From RBC038 sp041390625 (GTDB lineage Bacteria; Chloroflexota; Dehalococcoidia; UBA2979): DNA of 64,000 nucleotides. The stretch covers positions 198,787-262,786 of the forward strand of contig JAWKPM010000004.1 of assembly GCA_041390625.1 (NCBI GenBank), in the 5' to 3' direction. The position numbers were made by a program, and so were the translations under genes. A model generated the notes under the pieces. That model saw nothing but the letters and a program-made list of their open reading frames with translations, was not told where the DNA came from and did not search any database. How positions within the stretch are numbered: the stretch's first letter is position 1; each line of letters begins with the position of its first letter. Below are positions 25,387 through 34,054 of this stretch, one piece after another.

Positions 25387-26424
25387 TTGCCTCGGCGCGC
25401 GCCGTTCCCCGGCGCGGTCGCCGGGGCGACGTTGCTCCTCCTTGCCGTCGCCGCGATCGCGCTGACGCAGGGCTCGGCCTCGATACCGATTCCGGAGGCG
25501 CTGCGGACGCTCCTCGGGGCGCTACCGCTCGTCGATGCCCCGGCGGACCAGCCCGCCTCGTGGCAGCGCATCGTCCTCGACATTCGTCTGCCGCGCGTGG
25601 TCGCGGCGGGGGTCGTCGGCGCCTCGCTGGCGTTCTCGGGGGCGGCGTACCAGGGGGTGTTTCGCAATCCCCTCGCGAGCCCGTACCTGCTGGGGGTGGC
25701 GTCGGGCGCCGCGCTCGGGGCGGCAATCGCGATCGTCTCGCCCCTCGAAGCGAGCGCGTACGGCTTCGGGTGGGTGCCGCTGTTCGCGTTCCTCGGCGGC
25801 GGGCTGACCGTCGTCGCGGTCTACGTCATCGCGCGGGGGGCAGACGGCAGCTCCACCAACACGACGCTGATCCTCGCGGGGGTGGCGCTCTCGGCGGTGC
25901 TGGGTGCGGTGACCTCGTTCATCATGCTGACCGGCGGTCAGAAGGCTCAGCCGATCTTCTCCTTCCTCTTCGGGACCTTGAACACCTCAACTTGGGAGCG
26001 GCTCGCCCTCGGGGCGCCCTACCTCGTGGTGGGCGCGGGCATCGTGATGGCACACGCGCGGCTGCTCAACGTCATGCAACTCGACGAGGACCAGGCGCGC
26101 CAGCTCGGCGTCGACGTCGGTCGCACGAGGCTGATCGTCCTCGGCGCCTCGTCGCTGGTGGCCGCGGCGACCGTGGCGATTGCGGGTGTCATCGGCTTCG
26201 TGGGTCTGATCGTGCCGCACATCGTGCGGCTCGTGTTCGGGGGTGACCACCGGCAGTTGCTGCCGTTGAGCGCGCTCTTCGGTGCCTCGTTCCTCATCGC
26301 CTCGGACGTGATCTCCAGGACATTGATCGCGCCTCAGGAGATCCCGGTCGGCATCGTGACGGCGCTCGCGGGCGGGCCGTTCTTCCTCTACCTCCTGCGT
26401 GCGCGACGGGTGGGCGACCTGTGA
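25387..26424 (+). CDS. btuC: Corrinoid ABC transporter permease BtuC (FecCD family)
   Basis: A membrane permease for B12-type substrates, about 345 residues from the TTG at 25,387, with roughly ten hydrophobic segments. Family marks are IRLPRVVAAGVVGASLAFSG, GVFRNPLASPYLLGV and IGFVGLIVPHIVRLVFGGDH. The start is uncertain: the frame is open from 25,060 through the riboswitch, contains no ATG or GTG after it, and the only good ATG with a ribosome site (25,248) is in another frame. No binding protein gene (btuF) is adjacent. It overlaps btuD by four bases. Confidence 0.85.
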   Translation: MPRRAPFPGAVAGATLLLLAVAAIALTQGSASIPIPEALRTLLGALPLVDAPADQPASWQRIVLDIRLPRVVAAGVVGASLAFSGAAYQGVFRNPLASPYLLGVASGAALGAAIAIVSPLEASAYGFGWVPLFAFLGGGLTVVAVYVIARGADGSSTNTTLILAGVALSAVLGAVTSFIMLTGGQKAQPIFSFLFGTLNTSTWERLALGAPYLVVGAGIVMAHARLLNVMQLDEDQARQLGVDVGRTRLIVLGASSLVAAATVAIAGVIGFVGLIVPHIVRLVFGGDHRQLLPLSALFGASFLIASDVISRTLIAPQEIPVGIVTALAGGPFFLYLLRARRVGDL

Positions 26425-27245
26425 GCGCCCTCGATCGCAAACCAGCGTTGCGATGCGAGGAGGTCGCCGTCCGCCTGGGCGAGCGGCGGGTCCTCGATGG
26501 CGTCACAGTCGACGTGGCTGGCGGCGAGATCGTCGGCCTCGTGGGGCCGAACGGGGCCGGGAAGAGCACGCTACTGCGGGCGATCTCAGGCCTCGTGCCC
26601 CTCGAGGGTGGGCGCATCGAGATCGAGGGCGCGGCGCACGACCGGCTGTCGAGCCGCGAGCTGGCGCGTCGGATCGCGGTGGTGCAGCAGCTGCCGGAGG
26701 CGCCGCCCTCGATGCGAGTCGGCGAGCTGGTGCTGCTCGGGCGCAGTCCGCACCTCGGTCTGCTCGAACGCGAAGGGGAGCGCGACCGCGCCATCGCCTG
26801 GGCAGCGATGGAACGCGCCGGGTGCGCCGACCTCGCGGACCGTGCGCTCTCGACGCTCTCGGGTGGCCAGCGGCGGCGGGCCTTCATCGCGCGGGCGCTG
26901 GCGCAGGACACGAAGACGCTGCTCCTCGACGAGCCGACCTCGAACCTCGACCCGCAGGCGCAGGGCGAGCTGTTCGCGCTGCTGCGCACGCTGGCCGACG
27001 AGGGCACGGCAGTGCTTGCGGTGGTTCACGATCTGACGCTGGCCGCCGCATACTGCGATCGCGTAGTGCTACTGGCGGAGGGCCGCGTAGTCGCCGGCGG
27101 CGCTCCAGCAGAGGTGCTCACCGCCTCGACGGTGGCGCGGGTGTATGGCCCGCTCGTCGACGTGGTGGCGCACCCGGAGACGGGCCTGCCGCTCGTCGTG
27201 CCGGCGACCGTGAGAACGGATGCAGAAGTGGAGGCACGAGGATGA
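26421..27245 (+). CDS. btuD: Corrinoid ABC transporter ATP-binding protein BtuD
   Basis: A 274-residue ATPase with Walker A GPNGAGKST at about residues 42-50, signature LSGGQRRR, Walker B LLLDEPTS and the switch His in VVHDLTLAAAYCD. It pairs with the BtuC permease (GTGA overlap) and sits in the B12 operon, so corrinoid import is the likely job; the family also includes iron-siderophore importers. Confidence 0.88.
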   Translation: MSALDRKPALRCEEVAVRLGERRVLDGVTVDVAGGEIVGLVGPNGAGKSTLLRAISGLVPLEGGRIEIEGAAHDRLSSRELARRIAVVQQLPEAPPSMRVGELVLLGRSPHLGLLEREGERDRAIAWAAMERAGCADLADRALSTLSGGQRRRAFIARALAQDTKTLLLDEPTSNLDPQAQGELFALLRTLADEGTAVLAVVHDLTLAAAYCDRVVLLAEGRVVAGGAPAEVLTASTVARVYGPLVDVVAHPETGLPLVVPATVRTDAEVEARG

Positions 27246-27886
27246 CGACCGACGACGCCTCGGCCTCGAGTGCCTCGGAGGCCGCCTCGCACGAGGTTGA
27301 GCGCGCCTCGGAGAAGCACGAGGAGCCGGTCGAGCAGTGGCAGGGCAAGTGGGAAGGCCTCTTTCCGAAGAAGCACCCGCTGGTCGTGCTCAACACAGGC
27401 AACGGCAAGGGCAAGACGACGGCCGCCCTCGGCGTCACGCTGCGCGCGTGGGGCCGTGGTTGGAAGATCTGCTGGCTCCAGTTCATCAAGTCGAAGACGA
27501 GCAACTACGGCGAGACGCGGGCCGCGCGGCGCATGGGCATCGAGATGATCCCGCTCGGCGACGGCTTCACGTGGCTCTCGAAGGACATCGAGCACGACAA
27601 GGCGCTGGCGCGCGAGTGCTGGGCGCTCGCGAAGGAGAAGATCGAGTCGGCCGAGTTCGACCTCGTCGTCCTCGACGAGATCACGTACCCAATCACCTAC
27701 GGCTGGCTCGAGGTCGAAGACGTGATCGAGGTACTCACGAACCGGCCGAAGGACGTCGACGTCATCATGACGGGGCGCGACGCCCACCCTCGCCTCGTGG
27801 AGTTCGCCGACACGGTGACCGAGATGACCGAGGTGAAGCACGCCTACCAGAGCGGCGTGAAGGCGCAGCCCGGGATCGACTACTGA
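27242..27886 (+). CDS. cobO: Cob(I)yrinic acid a,c-diamide adenosyltransferase CobO/BtuR
   Basis: A 214-residue CobA/CobO-type enzyme that attaches the adenosyl group from ATP to reduced corrinoid. The P-loop-like NTGNGKGKTTAALG is at about residues 57-70, followed by WLQFIKSKTSNYGE and the acidic LVVLDEITYPITYGW. The first 40 residues are a low-complexity Ala/Ser/Glu tail. The ATG overlaps the btuD stop. Confidence 0.92.
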   Translation: MTTDDASASSASEAASHEVERASEKHEEPVEQWQGKWEGLFPKKHPLVVLNTGNGKGKTTAALGVTLRAWGRGWKICWLQFIKSKTSNYGETRAARRMGIEMIPLGDGFTWLSKDIEHDKALARECWALAKEKIESAEFDLVVLDEITYPITYGWLEVEDVIEVLTNRPKDVDVIMTGRDAHPRLVEFADTVTEMTEVKHAYQSGVKAQPGIDY

Positions 27887-27887
27887 G

Positions 27888-28997
27888 ATGACGGAGTACG
27901 CGGAGGCGATCGCGCGGACTGCGGCCTCGATCCGGCCGCCGGACGAGGCGGCGCGCGCCGCGGCGCTGGCACGCCACTCGACGCTCACGAAGCCGCCCGG
28001 ATCGCTCGGGCGCCTCGAGGGGGTGGCGGTCCGCATCGCCTCGATGACCGGGCAGGCACGCCCGCGCCTCGAGCGGCGGCTCATCGTCGTCGCGGCGGGC
28101 GACCACGGCGTTACGAAGCAGGGCGTCTCGGCGTATCCGGCAAGCGTCACGGCGCAGATGGTCGCGAACTTCCTCGGCGGCGGCGCGGCGATATCTGTGC
28201 TGGCCGACCACGCCGGCGCGCGCCTGAGGATCGTCGATGCCGGCGTCGCGAGTCCGCTGCCCGCGGGTCTCGATGCGACGAACGACCATCGACTGGTGCG
28301 CCTCGGACTCGGCGCCGGGACGGGCGACATCACGCGTGAGCCTGCGATGCCTCGGGAGGTCGCGGAGCGCGCGATTGCCGAGGGCATTGCGCTGTTCGAG
28401 GTGGAGCGTGCCAGCGAGGGCGTGGACATCATCGGCCTCGGCGAGATGGGCATCGGCAACACCACGTCGGCCTCGGCGATCGTCTCGGCGGTGACCGGCC
28501 AGACGCCTCGGATGGTCACGGGGCGCGGCACGGGCGTCGATGACGCGCGCTTCGAGGCGAAGGTCGAGGCGATCGAGCGCGCGCTCGCGCTGCACCAGCC
28601 TGCGCCCGGCGATGGCGCCGGCCTGCTCGCCTCGATCGGCGGATTCGAGATCGGGGTGCTCGCGGGGCTGTACCTCGGCGCCGCGGCGGCGCGCGTGCCG
28701 GCGGTGGTCGACGGGTTGATCTCGGGGGCGGCGGCACTCGTCGCAGCGGCGATCGAGCCTCGGTGCGTCGACTACCTGGTGGCTTCGCACCGTGGCAGCG
28801 AGCCCGGCCACGCCGCTACGCTCGATTGGCTCGGCCTCGAGCCGCTGCTCGACCTCGACCTGCGTCTGGGCGAGGGGACGGGTGCGGCCCTCGGCATCTC
28901 GCTGTGCGTGGCGGCCTGCCGCGTCCTGGACGAGATGGCGACCTTCGACGAGGCCGGCGTGGACGACACAGACGGCGCGGTCGTTCCGGAGGCGTAA
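27888..28997 (+). CDS. cobT: Nicotinate-nucleotide-dimethylbenzimidazole phosphoribosyltransferase CobT
   Basis: A 369-residue enzyme that makes alpha-ribazole phosphate for the lower ligand of B12. Seen motifs are LTKPPGSLGRLEGVAVRIA near the start, VVAAGDHGVTKQGVSAYP, and EMGIGNTTSASAIV, which includes the active-site region. The last 20 residues are an acidic extension. It follows cobO after one base. Confidence 0.95.
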   Translation: MTEYAEAIARTAASIRPPDEAARAAALARHSTLTKPPGSLGRLEGVAVRIASMTGQARPRLERRLIVVAAGDHGVTKQGVSAYPASVTAQMVANFLGGGAAISVLADHAGARLRIVDAGVASPLPAGLDATNDHRLVRLGLGAGTGDITREPAMPREVAERAIAEGIALFEVERASEGVDIIGLGEMGIGNTTSASAIVSAVTGQTPRMVTGRGTGVDDARFEAKVEAIERALALHQPAPGDGAGLLASIGGFEIGVLAGLYLGAAAARVPAVVDGLISGAAALVAAAIEPRCVDYLVASHRGSEPGHAATLDWLGLEPLLDLDLRLGEGTGAALGISLCVAACRVLDEMATFDEAGVDDTDGAVVPEA

Positions 28998-29001
28998 CGA
29001 C

Positions 29002-29868
29002 ATGCCCTCGATCCCGACCCCACCCTCGTGGCTGCCGTGGTGGTGGCAGCAGGCGTGGTCCCAGTCCATCTCGCGGCGCGAGTGGCGCCGGTCGTGGCAG
29101 TGGAACTCGCCGCTGGTCGCGCTCGAGTTCCTGACGACGCTGCGGCTCCGCAAGGTGCGGCAGTGGGACGATCGCACCTTCGGCGCGGCGCTGGCGTGGT
29201 ACCCGGCCGTCGGGCTGCTGATCGGCCTCGCGCTGCTCGTCGGAGACCGGATTCTCGCCGAGCTGCTGCCGGTGGGTGCGGCCTCGGCGCTGCTGGTGGC
29301 GGGGCTCGCGCTGCTGTCCGGCGGATTGCACCTCGATGGCGTGGCAGACACGGCAGACGGCATGGCGCTGCAGGGCGATCGCGCCGAGCGGCTGGGGGTG
29401 ATGTCGGAGGGCAACACCGGGCCGGCCGGCGTGATGTCGCTCGTCCTCGTGCTGCTGATCGAGTGGGTGGCGCTGAGCTCCCTCGAGGCGCCGGTGCGCT
29501 CGGCGGGCATCGTGCTGGCGCCCGCCCTCGCGCGGTGGTCGGTCGTGCCGATGGTCGTGTTCTTCCGCCCCGCGCGGCCTCGAGGCCTGGGGCACGCGCT
29601 GCATCAGTCGGCGTGGCCGCTGGCGGCGCCGATCGCGACGCTGACTGCGGGCATCGCCTCGCTGGCGCTGTTCGGCCTCGCGGGGGTCGTCCTCGTGATG
29701 GTGGCGGGCGCGGCGGCATTCGTGATCGCCTGGACCTCGTGGCGGCTGCTGCAGGGCGTGACCGGCGACACCTACGGCGCGGCGATTGAGGTCTCCTTCG
29801 CCGCCGTGCTGCTCTCGATCGTGGCGGCCGGACAGCACGGCTGGATCTCCGGGACGTTCCTGACGTGA
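29002..29868 (+). CDS. cobS: Adenosylcobinamide-GDP ribazoletransferase CobS
   Basis: A 288-residue membrane enzyme that joins adenosylcobinamide-GDP and alpha-ribazole. The catalytic signature GGLHLDGVADTADGMALQGD is clear, with PLVALEFLTTLRL upstream and about six hydrophobic segments. The Trp-rich N-terminus (WLPWWWQQAW) is unusual. Start at the ATG at 29,002, four bases after cobT. Confidence 0.94.
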   Translation: MPSIPTPPSWLPWWWQQAWSQSISRREWRRSWQWNSPLVALEFLTTLRLRKVRQWDDRTFGAALAWYPAVGLLIGLALLVGDRILAELLPVGAASALLVAGLALLSGGLHLDGVADTADGMALQGDRAERLGVMSEGNTGPAGVMSLVLVLLIEWVALSSLEAPVRSAGIVLAPALARWSVVPMVVFFRPARPRGLGHALHQSAWPLAAPIATLTAGIASLALFGLAGVVLVMVAGAAAFVIAWTSWRLLQGVTGDTYGAAIEVSFAAVLLSIVAAGQHGWISGTFLT

Positions 29869-29884
29869 CGCTCTGCCTCGTGAG

Positions 29885-30826
29885 GTGCGGTCGTTCGTGA
29901 GGGCCGCGCTGACCCTCCTCGCTGCGCTGGCCCTCGATGACCGCTTCGGCGAGCCGCCGGCGGCGTGGCACCCGGTGCGGCTGATCGGGCGCGCGATCAC
30001 AGCAATCGAGGCGCGGGCGCCCCTCGATGGGCCGGGCCGGCTGCGCTACGGCGCCGCGATGGCGGGGGCGATCCCTTTCGGCGCAGCGGCGGTGGCGCTC
30101 ATGGCCTCGAGGCTGGCGCGGCGCGTGCATGCCGTCGTTGGCTTCGTCTTCGATGCGGCGCTGCTGTCCTCGATGCTGGCGCGACGCTCGCTGTTCGGGC
30201 GGGCGCGGGAGGTCGAGACGGCGCTCGAGGCCGGCGACCTCGATGGCGCGCGGGCGAGCCTCGGACGGCATCTCGTGAGCCGTGACACCTCGGAGCTGGA
30301 TGCCTCCGAGGTGTCGGGCGCGACGATCGAGTCGGTGGCGGAGAACCTCTCGGATGGGTTCACGGGGCCGGTGCTCGCGTACGCCCTCGGCGGGATGCCG
30401 GGCGCGGTGGCCTATCGCGCCGTGAACACCCTGGACTCGATGTGGGGCTATCGCCGCGAGCCGTACACCGAGCTCGGGCGGCACCCGGCGCGCCTCGATG
30501 ACGCGATCAACCTCGTGCCGTCGCGCGTGACGGCGGGAGTGATCGTCGCGGCCTCGGCGGTGGATGCGCCCGAGGACGCGCGGCGGGCATTCGACACCTG
30601 GCTGGATGAAGGCGACCTGACGGAGAGCCCGAACGCGGGCCAGCCGATGGGGGCGATGGCCGGCGCGTTGGGACGTCGACTCGAGAAGCGCGGGGCGTAT
30701 GTCCTCGGGCTCGGCTTCGAAGCACCGGCCGCCGGCGACATTGCGCGCGCCGTTCGCATTGCCAACCGCGCCTCGATGATCATCGCCGCGAGCGCCGTCG
30801 CGCTCACGCTCTGGCGGCATCGATGA
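29885..30826 (+). CDS. cbiB: Cobalamin biosynthesis protein CbiB/CobD
   Basis: A 313-residue membrane protein that attaches aminopropanol (phosphate) to adenosylcobyric acid. Family marks are LDDRFGEPPAAWHPVRLIG, SVAENLSDGFTGPVLAYALG, NTLDSMWGYRREPYTELG and SPNAGQPMGAMAGAL. GTG start 16 bases after cobS; a second GTG four codons in is possible. It acts with the decarboxylase encoded next. Confidence 0.93.
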   Translation: MRSFVRAALTLLAALALDDRFGEPPAAWHPVRLIGRAITAIEARAPLDGPGRLRYGAAMAGAIPFGAAAVALMASRLARRVHAVVGFVFDAALLSSMLARRSLFGRAREVETALEAGDLDGARASLGRHLVSRDTSELDASEVSGATIESVAENLSDGFTGPVLAYALGGMPGAVAYRAVNTLDSMWGYRREPYTELGRHPARLDDAINLVPSRVTAGVIVAASAVDAPEDARRAFDTWLDEGDLTESPNAGQPMGAMAGALGRRLEKRGAYVLGLGFEAPAAGDIARAVRIANRASMIIAASAVALTLWRHR

Positions 30827-30836
30827 GGCGCTCATC

Positions 30837-31886
30837 GTGAGCGACGTCGTGCACGGCGGGCTGCAGCAGGCGGAGCTCGATGCGCTTGGGCTGACGCGGG
30901 CGGACGTCCTCGATCTGTCGGCGAGCCTCAATCCGAGCGGTCCGCACCCGGACGTGCTGGTGGCGGCGGTCGAGGCGGATCTGCGGCGCTACCCCGAAAC
31001 GGACGCCGCGTCGCTGCGGGAAGCACTCGCGTCCCTCGAAGGGGTCGAGCCCTCGGAGCTGCTGGTCACGGCGGGGGCGACCGGCGCGATCCACCTCGCG
31101 GCGCGCATGTTCCTCGGGCCGGGGTCGCGGGCAGTGATCTTCGGGCCGACCTTCGGCGAGTACGAAGCCGCCGCAACGGCGGCCGGCGCGAGCATCGAGG
31201 GGCGAACGTTCGCCGACCTCGAGGCCGGACACCTCGACCTCAGCGAGCTCGGCGAGCGGCCGCTTGCCTTCCTGTGCAACCCGAACAACCCGACGGGCGG
31301 CTACCTCGACCAGTCGACCATCGAAGGGGTGGCGGCGGCCGTCGCGCATCGAGGCGGCGCACTGCTTCTCGATGTCGCGTACGACGCCTTCGTCGAGGAC
31401 GCGTGGGACGCGGAGGAGCTGGTGCGGGCGGGCGCGCCGGTGCTCGTGGCGCATTCGATGACGAAGCTGCACGCGATCCCGGGCGTGCGACTTGGGTACC
31501 TGACCGGGCCGGCCGAGTTGATCGCACGCCTCGAGGCGGGTCAGCCCTCGTGGAGCGTGAGCGCACAGGCGATCTCGGCAGGGCTCGCGGCCGTGCGGGT
31601 CGATGCGACGCAGCGCGAGGCCGCGCGCGACGCGGGTGCGACGCGCCGGACGCTGGTCGAGGCGCTGCGCGGTGCCGGCTTCGAGGTCCAGGACGGCCGC
31701 GCGAACTTCATCCTCGCGCGGGTCGACGATGCCTCGGCGTTCCGCACGCGGCTGCTGCGGCGGGGGTTCGCGGTGCGCGACTGCGCCTCGTTTGGCCTCG
31801 ACGGCTGGGTGCGCATCGGGATGCCGCCCTCGGGTGCCGTGCGGCGCCTTGCCGCCGCGTTCGCGGCTGCGCGCGAGGACGCCTAG
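30837..31886 (+). CDS. cobD: Threonine-phosphate decarboxylase CobD/CobC (PLP enzyme)
   Basis: A 349-residue fold-type I PLP enzyme that produces aminopropanol phosphate. It has the HisC-like motifs DLSASLNPSGPHP, LCNPNNPTGGYLD, LLLDVAYDAFVEDAW and the PLP lysine in SMTKLHAIPGVRLGY. The placement between cbiB and cobQ supports the decarboxylase call over histidinol-phosphate aminotransferase. GTG start. Confidence 0.88.
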   Translation: MSDVVHGGLQQAELDALGLTRADVLDLSASLNPSGPHPDVLVAAVEADLRRYPETDAASLREALASLEGVEPSELLVTAGATGAIHLAARMFLGPGSRAVIFGPTFGEYEAAATAAGASIEGRTFADLEAGHLDLSELGERPLAFLCNPNNPTGGYLDQSTIEGVAAAVAHRGGALLLDVAYDAFVEDAWDAEELVRAGAPVLVAHSMTKLHAIPGVRLGYLTGPAELIARLEAGQPSWSVSAQAISAGLAAVRVDATQREAARDAGATRRTLVEALRGAGFEVQDGRANFILARVDDASAFRTRLLRRGFAVRDCASFGLDGWVRIGMPPSGAVRRLAAAFAAAREDA

Positions 31887-33400
31887 TGCCGGCCCCGGTG
31901 CTGATGGTCGTGGGCACCGCATCCTCGGTGGGGAAGTCGGTCCTCGTGACGGCGTTGTGCCGCATCTTCCGGCAGGACGGGCTGCGCGTGGCGCCGTTCA
32001 AGGCGCAGAACATGTCGAACAACGCGGATGTCACGCCGGACGGCCTCGAGATCGGGCGTGCGCAGGCCGAGCAGGCGGCGGCCGCGGGCCTCGAGCCGCG
32101 TGTTGAGATGAACCCGGTGCTGCTGAAGCCGCAGGGCGACCGCACCTCGCAGCTCGTGCTGAACGGGCGGCCGGCGGGCACTCTCGGGTCGGGCGACTTC
32201 CTCGGGCGGCGGAAGGCCGAGCTGTGGCCGGCCGTCGAGGCGGCGCTCGCGACGCTGCGGGCGGAGCACGACCTCGTGGTAATTGAGGGCGCGGGCAGCC
32301 CGGCGGAGGTGAACCTGCGCGCGGGCGACATCGTGAACATGCGCGTCGCGATGCACGCGCAGGCACCGACGCTCCTCGTGGGGGACATCGACCGCGGCGG
32401 CGTCTTCGCGCACCTCGTGGGCACGCTCGCGCTACTGGAGCCGGAGGAGCGCGCGCTGATTCGAGGCTTCGTCATCAACCGCTTCCGCGGCGACCCCTCG
32501 TTGCTCGCTCCGGCGATCGAGGACCTCGAGGGGCGGACCGGCGTGCCGGTGCTGGGCGTGATCCCGTGGATCGACGCGCTGCGCGTGGCGCAGGAGGACG
32601 CGGTCGCCCTCGAGCGGCCGGACGAGGCGCGTCGAGACGTCGAGGACGGGACGGTGGTGGACATCGCCGTCGTGCGGCTGCCGCGCATCGCGAACTTCGA
32701 CGACTTCGACCCGCTCATCGATGAGCCGGGGGTGCGGCTGCGCTACGTCTCGCGGCCGGAGGACCTCGGGACGCCGCAGCTCATCGTGCTGCCCGGGACG
32801 AAGGCAACGATCGCCGACCTCGACGCGATGCGGCGCGGCGGCCTCGATCGCGCAGTGATCGCGGCGCACGAGGCGGGCGCGACGGTCCTCGGCGTGTGCG
32901 GGGGCTACCAGATGCTCGGCGAGCGGCTGATCGACCCGGACGGGGTCGAGGCGCCCGCGGGGAGCGAGGTGCCCGGCCTCGGGCTGCTGCCCCTCGAGAC
33001 CACGTTCGCGGCCGAGAAGCGGACCGTGCGCACGAGCGGATCGGTCGCGCGGGGCGCAGGGCCCTGGGCCGCCTCGACGGGCGCGCCGATCGAGGGGTAC
33101 GAGATCCACATGGGGCGCACGAGCGCCCTCGATGATCGCTCGCTCGCGCCGCTGCTCGAGCTCGAGAGCGGGCCGGACGGTGCGCTGTCCGAGGACGGGC
33201 GGGTGGCCGGCACATACGTGCACGGGCTGCTGCACAACGACGAGCTGCGACACGCGCTGCTCGCGGGCCTCGGACGGGGCGAGGCGCCTCGGCGGGCGTT
33301 CGACCGCGAGCGCGAGTTCGACCGGCTGGCGCAGCACGTGCGGTCGCACCTCGACATGGAACGCGTGCGCGCGCTCCTCGGGCTGGGCGAGGGCGGCTGA
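31886..33400 (+). CDS. cobQ: Cobyric acid synthase CobQ
   Basis: A 504-residue glutamine-dependent amidotransferase acting on adenosylcobyrinic a,c-diamide. N-terminal ATP site GTASSVGKSVL, then FKAQNMSNNADVTPDGLEIG; the C-terminal glutaminase domain has the nucleophile in VCGGYQMLGERL and GYEIHMGRT, VAGTYVHGLLHND. The GTG at 31,886 overlaps the last base of the previous stop (TAGTG). Confidence 0.95.
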   Translation: MPAPVLMVVGTASSVGKSVLVTALCRIFRQDGLRVAPFKAQNMSNNADVTPDGLEIGRAQAEQAAAAGLEPRVEMNPVLLKPQGDRTSQLVLNGRPAGTLGSGDFLGRRKAELWPAVEAALATLRAEHDLVVIEGAGSPAEVNLRAGDIVNMRVAMHAQAPTLLVGDIDRGGVFAHLVGTLALLEPEERALIRGFVINRFRGDPSLLAPAIEDLEGRTGVPVLGVIPWIDALRVAQEDAVALERPDEARRDVEDGTVVDIAVVRLPRIANFDDFDPLIDEPGVRLRYVSRPEDLGTPQLIVLPGTKATIADLDAMRRGGLDRAVIAAHEAGATVLGVCGGYQMLGERLIDPDGVEAPAGSEVPGLGLLPLETTFAAEKRTVRTSGSVARGAGPWAASTGAPIEGYEIHMGRTSALDDRSLAPLLELESGPDGALSEDGRVAGTYVHGLLHNDELRHALLAGLGRGEAPRRAFDREREFDRLAQHVRSHLDMERVRALLGLGEGG

Positions 33401-33957
33401 TGGGTGAGAGCTGGTTCGTCACGGGCGGCGCGCGATCGGGCAAAAGCGGGTTCGCGCAGCGCCTCGCCGCCTCGACCGGCCTCGAGGTCGTGTTCATCGC
33501 GACCCTCGAAGCACTCGACGAGGAGATGGAGATCCGCATCGCGCGGCATCAGGCGGAGCGACCACCCGAGTGGCTGACGATCGAGGCGCCGCTCGATCCA
33601 CGCCGTCCCCTCGATGTCGTCTCGCCCGAGGCGTGCGTGCTGCTCGACTGCTGGTCGCTGTGGGTCTCGAACCGGCTGTTGCGACTCGGTGGAGCGCCGA
33701 GCGCCGACGAGCTCACCGCCCTCGAGACGGAGCTCGTCCGCGAAGTGGACGCCATCCTCGAGGTCCAGCGCGCGCGCAGCGGGCCGCTCGTGTCCGTCAG
33801 CAACGAGGTGGGTAGTGGCGTCGTGCCTGACTCGGTGCTCGGGCGGGCGTATCGCGACTTGCTGGGTCGGGTGAATCAGCGCGCCTCGGCCTCGGCGGAG
33901 CGCGCGTGGCTGCTGGTCGCCGGTCGCGCCCTCGAACTGCCGCCTCCCGCCTCGTAG
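33400..33957 (+). CDS. cobU: Adenosylcobinamide kinase/guanylyltransferase CobU
   Basis: A 185-residue bifunctional enzyme giving adenosylcobinamide-GDP, the CobS substrate. P-loop FVTGGARSGKSGFA, the guanylylated His region RIARHQAERPPEW and SNEVGSGVVPDSVLGR are all present. It overlaps cobQ by one base and ends the B12 operon before a strong hairpin. Confidence 0.95.
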   Translation: MGESWFVTGGARSGKSGFAQRLAASTGLEVVFIATLEALDEEMEIRIARHQAERPPEWLTIEAPLDPRRPLDVVSPEACVLLDCWSLWVSNRLLRLGGAPSADELTALETELVREVDAILEVQRARSGPLVSVSNEVGSGVVPDSVLGRAYRDLLGRVNQRASASAERAWLLVAGRALELPPPAS

Positions 33958-34005
33958 CTCCCGTCACGCCTCGACGGATTGGTTCGCGTGGGGCGGACAT
34001 GACGA

Positions 34006-34024
34006 GGCCCCCGTCGCGGGGGCC
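34006..34024. terminator. Bidirectional hairpin between cobU and htrA
   Basis: GGCCCCC and GGGGGCC form a perfect 7-bp stem with loop GTCGC. It lies between two convergent genes and probably ends both transcripts. Confidence 0.6.
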
Positions 34025-34054
34025 CCATCACCGTCCGAGGAATCGGTTGAACGC

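Noticed and set aside
25248..26246. Open frame with a good ribosome site and ATG behind the cobalamin riboswitch
   Set aside because: Its protein is an Arg/Gly-rich out-of-frame reading of btuC. Only the start signal is of interest.
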